Source of the DNA: Cheiracanthium punctorium
Lineage: Eukaryota > Arthropoda > Arachnida > Araneae > Cheiracanthiidae
Assembly: GCA_038373885.1 (NCBI GenBank)
Contig: JAWZYV010012403.1
Span: 62,001 to 126,000 of the forward strand
DNA: 64,000 nt
Reading direction: 5' to 3'
Shown here: positions 61,201-64,000 of the stretch, piece after piece
Layout: each line of letters opens with the position of its first letter
Position numbering within the stretch: position 1 is the stretch's first letter
The notes under the pieces: generated by a model
What the model was told of the DNA's origin: nothing
Seen by the model: the letters and a program-made list of their open reading frames with translations, nothing else
The model's database searches: none
Position numbers and translations under genes: made by a program

Positions 61201-63288
61201 ATTTAAAATGTTTCATTATTAGAACTTTAATAATCATAATTTGGATGAGGAAAGATAACAAACAAGCAAGCTCATCATGAATGCTTTAAATATGTGGACA
61301 TAAAAACAGGTACTGAAAATTAGTATCATACCTGCCAACATTCCATTTTTGAACATCTTACTTTTGAAAAATCACTTACAATCTCACATCCTTATGCAGT
61401 AAACATAATAAATATACCTGCTAAATCTAAAATGTCAAGGAAGAAGCATAAACATTTTTAGCTTATTTCTAACTTGTTTTCTAGAAATTTCTTTTATTGA
61501 TAAAACATACTGAAAAGCATAAAGTTAAAATATCATTAAAAACCATAAAAACTCCATAAAAGTTTAAAAAACGAATCATTTAGCACTTTCGGCAGCTAGG
61601 TCACTGCCATCTTCGGAACTGAGCTCTTTCCCCGCATCATCACTTCGAGCCATGTCTCCTCTATCTGAGCATGCGTTGTGTTGTTGACGGTGCCCTCTTG
61701 TGTTATTATTTCTAATGCTTCCTTTTTTAAACTATAACTGTGGTTATTGTAGTTGGCTATTTTCTTAACATTTACGAAATCTATATCAATATTTTCTTTT
61801 AATGCTAGGCTGGAGAGGGCAGTACTTTGTCTATTATACTTTATATAGCTAATGTGCTCTTTAATTTTATCCTTAATTTTTCTTTTTGTCACACCGATGT
61901 AATGTCTGGAAAGGTTAGATTCTTTATAAGTAAAATTTATTTTGTAGACACCTGCTGTTTCTAAAGGGTTTATTTTGTCTTTATTGGATCGAATTCTTTT
62001 AAAGATATTGCGATTAGGTTTAATTGGGATATGGAGGTCTATAGTTTAAAATGGTAAGCGTTAGAAATAATAACACAAGAGGGCACCGTCAACAACACGA
62101 TGCATGCTCAGATAGAGGAGACGTGACTCGAAGTGATGAAGCGGGGAACAAGCTCAATTCCGAAGATGGCAGCGACCTAGCTGCCGAAAGCATTAAATGG
62201 TTCGTTTTTTTAACTTTTACGGAGTTTTTATAGATTTTTATGATATTTTAACTTTATACTAAGGTTTCTCCATGCTTGATTTTAACTAAATACTGAAAAG
62301 AAATTTAAAAAAAGTTATGTAATGTATGTAAAAAAGTAAAAATCAAATTTTTTAGTTTCTTTCTTTGTTTGCTTTGACAAACATTCTTTCATTCAACTTT
62401 TAGTTTAATTTTGTTGTATTCTTTTTACTAATAACTGAACCTGCCCTTTTAAATGACTGTTGCAGGTTCCTTTAAAAAAAAGAGGTAATAAGTTTGATTC
62501 TTACAGCATTAGAGATTTAAATAAAGGAATGCCAAGAGAAAAATATTAATTCTCAAGATGGGTAGGAAAAGATTGAAATCAGGATGCCAAAAATTAATGA
62601 TTATCAAATTTTTGCTGGGGGACCCCCCCCCCAACAGTATTCAACTATTTGACAGGGGGGGGGGGGAGAGAGAGTGGCAGTAATCTGCAGATCTACAAAG
62701 TAAATAAAAATGCAGAATTTCATGGATAACTCTCATGCCTACTAGTTAAACCCCTCAGGGAGAGCAGGGTTTACAGACCTGTGGATTTTTTTGCCACTGC
62801 ATGTTCACATTAGTGGTATACCTTTATGTTTACCACATCATCGGAGTAAGAAAAGTCTTTTTGGTAGAATGATAATCGACTCCACCCAAAATATCTATAT
62901 TAAGACAACAGCAGAAGCAGAGTAAAAATCACATTTAAGCAAAGATTGGTGCAGGATTTATGTTACAGAATTAATATAACTGTGTTTTGTTCAAAAAATC
63001 ATACATCTTACAGAATGTCCAAAATCTGTACATTGTACGGCTAAACCCTACAAGTTGGCAGGCATGTAGTTTTTTAAAAAGTGTGTATTTAAAAAGTTTG
63101 TATGCATTTTGTATTGATATATACTTTGCTTAAAGTAACTAAAAATTAGATGTGTAGAATGAATACAGTAATGAATAAAAAATAAAAATTACCTTTTCTG
63201 TTCCAGCATATTTTGAAGTTTCAAGAACTCGCAAGATTTTGTTTAAGAGTGGATTTTCTTGTTTAGGATCATTTTTATCATTAATTAT
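34099..63288 (-). CDS. ZFYVE26: ZFYVE26 (spastizin), C-terminal ten exons
   Basis: Human ZFYVE26 (2539 aa) is a large alpha-solenoid protein with a PI3P-binding FYVE domain. It works with SPG11 and the AP-5 adaptor in lysosome reformation and has a role in cytokinesis. Only the C-terminal 449 aa are here, on exons 63288-63193, 60236-60177, 58269-58123, 51946-51749, 48313-48102, 47509-47332, 47150-47091, 39515-39345, 39257-39207 and 34275-34099. Phases are consistent and the total is 1350 bp including the stop. Markers match the human C-terminus: KECLFYLNMYGTHLS, KCDPDIFIEAIF, SIDPSLSSW, PPTLFGN and INAYLMCDKLKSAYLLAIK. The FYVE domain lies beyond the right edge. The TAA stop overlaps an AATAAA (34098-34103). 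Intron size ranges from 87 bp to 7.6 kb, and the long ones are packed with transposons. Confidence 0.93.
34374..36072 (-). mobile_element. Degraded CAGGGTT-type transposon in ZFYVE26 last intron
   Basis: The left end is CAGGGTTTGTACTCC. The right end, inverted, is CAGGGTTCATACTTTTTGTG, like the ends at 33015, 40534 and 63781. It encloses the hAT-like transposase remnant at 35307-35684. No target duplication remains, so the outer bounds are inferred from the ends only. Confidence 0.5.
35307..35684 (-). pseudogene. hAT-like (ZNF862-type) transposase fragment
   Basis: The minus-strand frame reads ECLEFSVGMISKLIERWPLK, then DPVVISHTPNLDQTRFDMLL and AEKAKQQYSTLC. I recognise this as the central part of a hAT-like transposase family common in arthropods. 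Upstream frames are broken and the catalytic C-terminal part is missing, so it is a relic. Confidence 0.55.
36541..37029. mobile_element. TA-type MITE with CTTAATGT ends
   Basis: The left end is ATAGACACTGCTTAATGTAA and the right end, inverted, is TAGTAGATGCCACTTAATGT. The word CGCTTAATGT recurs several times just inside the left end. This resembles pogo/Tigger-type elements. The exact ends are uncertain by a few bases. Confidence 0.5.
37258..38470. repeat. Interspersed repeat opening CTTCCTTGAGCGAAGTATAA
   Basis: The block starts with an inverted word (CTTCCTTGAGC ... AAGGAAGT) and continues with non-coding sequence that partly repeats itself: AATGTTGATATTTTATATTT near 37502 against GAATGTTGAAATTTTGTATT near 38053. 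I associate this opening with spider genomes from memory. The boundaries are approximate and no coding is seen. Confidence 0.4.
38479..39130 (+). pseudogene. Possible degraded mariner transposase
   Basis: Near 38810 the plus strand reads QAPYCPDLAMADIFLF, close to the mariner motif APYSPDLAPSDFFLF whose second Asp is the third catalytic residue. Just upstream is a weak match to the HxDNA block, and downstream a FFRGQVW-like stretch. Stops and frameshifts are frequent. Short frames on both strands here are remnants. Confidence 0.4.
39207..39257 (-). CDS. ZFYVE26: ZFYVE26 exon
   Basis: 17 codons (KGEVEDIIKMLTSDTNK), separated from the previous exon by only 87 bp. Acceptor T-run then AAG, donor AAG|GTAGTT. 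Confidence 0.88.
39345..39515 (-). CDS. ZFYVE26: ZFYVE26 exon
   Basis: 57 codons (SFGLDTTAILCETGKKLVNL ... ILECVSEIYKQ), acceptor TTTTCTCTCTAG, donor CAG|GTATGA. Confidence 0.92.
40912..41418. mobile_element. CAGGGTT-family element with 5-bp duplication (inner)
   Basis: It has perfect 14-bp terminal inverted repeats, CAGGGTTTCTACAG. CATAT flanks both sides (40907-40911, 41419-41423). TTCCCTGAC words recur inside. The 507-bp non-coding element sits within the larger relative. Confidence 0.85.
41612..42112. mobile_element. piggyBac-like MITE nested in the CAGGGTT element
   Basis: TTAA flanks both sides (41608-41611, 42113-42116). The ends are CCTTTTACAGACA and, inverted, CCTTTTACAGGCC. About 500 bp, non-coding. 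Confidence 0.7.
43771..44085. repeat. Tandem duplication, about 162-bp period
   Basis: GTGTTTTAGATTGTTTT recurs at 43771 and 43933, followed in both units by GAATTCATTTAA, GATTTTGATTTCAA and CGTAAAT-type words. The two diverged units are non-coding. Confidence 0.75.
44108..44224. repeat. 39-bp minisatellite, three units
   Basis: AGGTTGCA words fall at 44108, 44147 and 44186, exactly 39 bp apart. Because the period is a multiple of three, both strands stay open: the minus strand repeats a CNL-centred 13-residue unit and the plus strand an RLH/RLQ unit. The segment is GC-richer than its surroundings. There is no sign that either frame is a real gene. Confidence 0.8.
44551..45975. mobile_element. 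hAT element, non-autonomous, with 8-bp duplication
   Basis: The left end is CAGTGGCGGCTTGTGACC and the right end, inverted, CAATGGCGGCTCGTCA. The flanking octamers TTTCTCGT (44543-44550) and TTCCTCGT (45976-45983) match at 7 of 8. The 1.4-kb body contains a GC-richer block at 44930-45185 that ends like an LTR (AATAAA then ...CCAACA), perhaps an older insertion. No transposase is readable. Another start of this family is at 53474. Confidence 0.85.
46224..46247. repeat. (CT)n microsatellite
   Basis: Twelve CT units in a row in ZFYVE26 intron DNA. Confidence 0.95.
46564..46613. repeat. 20-bp perfect hairpin
   Basis: TACTGCATTTAAAAAACAAT (46564-46583), a 10-base loop, then its exact inverted copy (46594-46613). 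A third imperfect copy follows at about 46615-46645. AT-rich, unknown origin. Confidence 0.7.
47091..47150 (-). CDS. ZFYVE26: ZFYVE26 exon with weak donor
   Basis: 20 codons, VILNAVNIDGEFELAMKIIQ, aligned with the human KNVEDGFGIAFRVLQ segment. Acceptor TATTACAG. The donor CAG|GTTATT departs from the GTRAGT consensus, but the frame and the family match support it. Confidence 0.9.
47332..47509 (-). CDS. ZFYVE26: ZFYVE26 exon
   Basis: It completes the Arg codon, then HIEIVILQEEVLRFLQHC and TCPPTLFGN, matching the human RHMNTLQLQMEVTRFLHRC and LPTLFGN segments. Donor ATG|GTACAG. The overlapping longer open frame on the same strand is a shadow. Confidence 0.92.
48102..48313 (-). CDS. ZFYVE26: ZFYVE26 exon
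   Basis: DYVRAAKSAINFF aligns with the human DQVRAAMTCIRFF region. 212 bp, ending in the first two bases of an Arg codon (phase 2), donor AAAG|GTGTGA. Confidence 0.93.
49000..49358 (-). pseudogene. Internally deleted mariner/IS630-type transposase
   Basis: The N-terminus reads MERHTLEQRFKIIKLFHQN, a helix-turn-helix start typical of this arthropod family. After about 37 codons the frame jumps to the C-terminal part: SCDLTPCDFFLWRYVKPQVY, then ITIEQLKTNIEQVICEI and RSRGAHKNNIIF, with stop at 49000-49002. The middle, with most of the catalytic domain, is missing, so this is a dead copy. It lies in a ZFYVE26 intron on the same strand as the host gene. Confidence 0.75.
50503..50556. mobile_element. 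Partial foldback element, CACATAA family
   Basis: AAAACACATAAAAAAGGTACTT is followed by GTGTGTTATTTTACAAAG, the two terminal words of the family brought together with the centre deleted. Confidence 0.4.
50770..51048 (-). repeat. tRNA-derived SINE, copy 2, intact with duplication
   Basis: Minus-strand head: GTGTAATGGTTAGCGC (A-box region) and GGGGTTCGAATCCCGG (a clean B box). The body matches the copy at 20254-20709. A perfect 13-bp duplication, AATTGCTTATATA, flanks it (50757-50769 and 51049-51061). It is in a ZFYVE26 intron. The open frames across it are shadows. Confidence 0.92.
51435..51735. repeat. Duplicated intron segment, unit 1 (empty site)
   Basis: TAAAGCAGTTAACACAAGC and CAATTCACACACATTTAAA are shared in order with 52245-52368 plus 55707-55785. 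This unit still has the uninterrupted target GTAATACATTTAATAAG (CATTTA at 51557-51562). Confidence 0.85.
51749..51946 (-). CDS. ZFYVE26: ZFYVE26 exon
   Basis: 66 codons, KCDPDIFIEAIF through SIDPSLSSWWNYLLATCRHL to LYEMQLFME. Strong match to human spastizin. Acceptor CTATTTATAG, donor GAG|GTATAA. Confidence 0.95.
52245..52368. repeat. Duplicated intron segment, unit 2, left part
   Basis: Homologous to 51435-51562. It is cut at CATTTA (52363-52368) by the composite transposon; its right part resumes at 55707. Confidence 0.85.
52445..52545. repeat. 21-bp tandem array
   Basis: ATTTGGGAGCAGAAAAATTC plus one base is repeated four times, with variant units (GGGAGCACCTCGGGAGCA) on both sides from about 52400. 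It is subterminal in the composite transposon. Confidence 0.85.
53345..53473 (-). other. Orphan coiled-coil-like open frame ending in an A-run
   Basis: The minus strand reads AVIESGQILLTEGKDRLA then KTLKLLEENEKAQEEIN, followed by lysines from a poly-A run and a stop. The spacing of Leu and charged residues suggests a coiled coil. Its upstream side is cut by a hAT terminal repeat at 53474. The poly-A after the last real codons suggests a processed retrocopy fragment. I do not recognise the family. Confidence 0.35.
53474..53553. mobile_element. hAT end fragment (CAGTGGCGGCTCGTGACC)
   Basis: About 80 bp closely matching the start of the 44551 element. The matching other end was not found. Another similar start, GCTGTGGCGGATCGTTACC, follows at 53557. 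Confidence 0.65.
53915..55315. mobile_element. TA-flanked element with perfect 27-bp terminal repeats
   Basis: The 27 bases 53915-53941 (starting TACCGTAATTTATGG, ending ACGCCGC) are repeated exactly, inverted, at 55289-55315. The outermost TA is probably the target duplication. The 1.4-kb interior has CpG-rich patches and no clear transposase. The perfect ends suggest recent activity. It is nested in the composite element. Confidence 0.85.
55498..55681. repeat. 91-bp direct repeat, GGCGCA rich
   Basis: GAGTCAAAATGACGTATTCG starts at 55498 and again at 55589. Within each unit the word TTCGGCGCA recurs. It is subterminal at the right end of the composite transposon, GC-rich against an AT-rich background. 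Confidence 0.85.
55707..55785. repeat. Duplicated intron segment, unit 2, right part
   Basis: It continues unit 2 after the insertion: CATTTAATAAGAATGATATT, then CCAATTCACACACATTTAAA. Unit 1 has about 100 bp more in between. Confidence 0.8.
58123..58269 (-). CDS. ZFYVE26: ZFYVE26 exon
   Basis: 49 codons with the conserved KKECLFYLNMYGTHLSTVRF and HEALTYIMEK segments. Acceptor TATTACCTTAG, donor AAG|GTGAGA. Confidence 0.93.
59150..59305 (+). repeat. LINE-like 3' tail
   Basis: GGAGCTACGTGAGACACAGA followed by CAAACTAACATTTTACACA and TTTATATAGAT resembles the 3' ends of RTE-type LINEs seen in many invertebrates. No reverse transcriptase is present. Assigned from memory of the pattern. Confidence 0.35.
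60177..60236 (-). CDS. ZFYVE26: ZFYVE26 exon
   Basis: 20 codons (AAAIYKSLSLLKNIENGSDW), acceptor TTATTTTAG, donor TGG|GTAAGT, phase 0. Confidence 0.82.
61517..62049 (-). mobile_element. Penelope-like element, 5'-truncated, with GIY-YIG domain
   Basis: A single open frame from the truncation (about 62046) to 61596 reads HIPIKPNRNIFKRI, then GVYKINFTYK, HYIGVTKRKIKDKIKEH and SYSLKKEALEI. GVYKI followed about 20 residues later by YIGVT is the GIY-YIG endonuclease signature found at the C-terminus of Penelope-like retroelements. The reverse transcriptase is missing. Just past the stop is a hammerhead-like block (61583-61616). A second, shorter copy faces it head to head from 62050. Confidence 0.8.
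62050..62265 (+). mobile_element. Inverted partner copy of the Penelope-like 3' end
   Basis: From TTAGAAATAATAACACAAGA the plus strand repeats the 3' end of the neighbouring minus copy, with about 10% differences and a frame break. It includes CCGAAGATGGCAGC...GCTGCCGAAAG at 62160-62190. Both copies end at AACTTTAT. Head-to-head partial copies are typical of Penelope insertions. Confidence 0.78.
63193..63288 (-). CDS. ZFYVE26: ZFYVE26 exon (first in window)
   Basis: 32 codons, phase 0 at both ends, acceptor TTTGGACAG, donor AAG|GTAATT. Encodes NPLLNKILRVLETSKYAG, helical repeat sequence. This part is poorly conserved; it is assigned by splice continuity with the next exon. Confidence 0.8.
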
Positions 63289-63780
63289 CTGTCCAAATTA
63301 ATTATACAAAAAATCACATTATCATACAAACAGGATCAACAAATTAAAATACACAGATTAAAAATACTTTACACTAAATTGATATTTTTAGATTGAGGTA
63401 GGAAATACATGAAAAAGTATTTTGAACTTTATAAATGAACTAGTCCCATAATTGCAATTCTGAAGGTTTCTGAAGGTAAAATTAACAAGTCTTTAACAAA
63501 GTAAATAAAGTAATAAAAATTATTTCATTGCTTTAAAAATGATGATTTTGAAGATGATTAACATCCAAAGCAGCTGAAACAGTTTGAAGGAACTGAAATG
63601 CTAAGATTTTATTATGAAGATTTGTGCCAAATGCAAATCAGTTTATATAGATATAAGTTTTTTTTCCCCCCTGAATTCCATGCTATTTTTCCTTGAAATT
63701 TTAGCATTCGGTTGACATCTTGTTCCTATTTTAGATGTGCAACCTCTTTTTCTTTCTTGACTTTCACAATTTCCATTTAT

Positions 63781-64000
63781 CAGGGTTCATACTCATTTTT
63801 CAAAATGAAATTCCCTGAGTTTTCCAGGTGATTTTTCAAGAATTTCCAGGTTATCGCAAAAAAATAAACATAAGACTAAATACTTTTAATTTATATGCCC
63901 CATTCTAAGGTAATGAAATTATGATAGCACTATGGTAATCAAAATTATACTCCCCCTCAATTATCGCAAAATCAATGGATTACATTTATATCACAAACAT
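63781..64000. mobile_element. CAGGGTT-family element, cut by window edge
   Basis: It starts CAGGGTTCATACTCATTTTT and matches 40534 onward for about 200 bp (shared TTATATGCCCC, AAGGTAATGAAATTA, AATCAATGGATTACATTTAT). The preceding five bases are TTTAT, as at the 40534 copy. Confidence 0.75.

Noticed and set aside
61326..63067. Possible larger element with CCTGCCAAC ends enclosing the Penelope copies
   Set aside because: The ends are short and imperfect and no flanking duplication was found.
1..64000. CRISPR arrays, bacterial operons or rRNA genes
   Set aside because: None seen. The spaced repeats present are minisatellites or transposon ends, and all recognised genes are intron-bearing animal genes apart from one small single-exon gene.

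Overview
The window is eukaryotic nuclear DNA, AT-rich and full of transposon debris, with small exons split by long GT-AG introns. It most likely comes from an arthropod. A chelicerate, perhaps a spider, is my best guess: the ferritin is secreted and carries an iron-responsive element, and a repeat at 37.3-38.5 kb opens with a word ('CTTCCTTGAGCGAAGTATAA') that I associate from memory with spider genomes. I could not check that by search.

Four host genes can be read. (1) A secreted ferritin heavy chain lies on the minus strand (coding 14422 to 5808, five coding exons, 198 aa), with a canonical IRE stem-loop in its 5' UTR at 14507-14533. (2) A 63-aa single-exon mitochondrial membrane protein resembling COX14 (15047-15238, plus strand) is head to head with ferritin. 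(3) Methylmalonyl-CoA epimerase, MCEE (plus strand, exons 23294-23473 and 29075-29389, 164 aa), is complete. (4) The last ten coding exons of ZFYVE26/spastizin (minus strand, 63288 to 34099, 449 aa) are present; the rest of that gene, including the FYVE domain, lies beyond the right edge.

Layout: 1-4.6 kb repeats; 4.6-14.6 kb ferritin; 15.0-15.4 kb COX14-like gene; 15.4-23.3 kb transposon-rich intergenic DNA; 23.3-29.8 kb MCEE; 29.8-34.1 kb intergenic; 34.1-64 kb ZFYVE26 tail, whose introns hold most of the mobile elements. The four genes are not an operon. They share only a loose theme: iron storage, cytochrome c oxidase assembly, mitochondrial propionate metabolism, and endosome/lysosome function.

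Mobile DNA is the other main content. Many elements can be bounded exactly by terminal inverted repeats and target-site duplications: hAT MITEs, TTAA-flanked piggyBac-like MITEs, TA-flanked mariner/pogo-like elements, a tRNA-derived SINE family (one copy split by a hAT MITE), a CAGGGTT-ended family with 5-bp duplications and nested members, Penelope-like retroelement pieces with a GIY-YIG endonuclease, and a near-perfect 267-bp palindrome whose arms carry a hammerhead-like signature. A local duplication preserves the empty target site of a 3.3-kb composite transposon.
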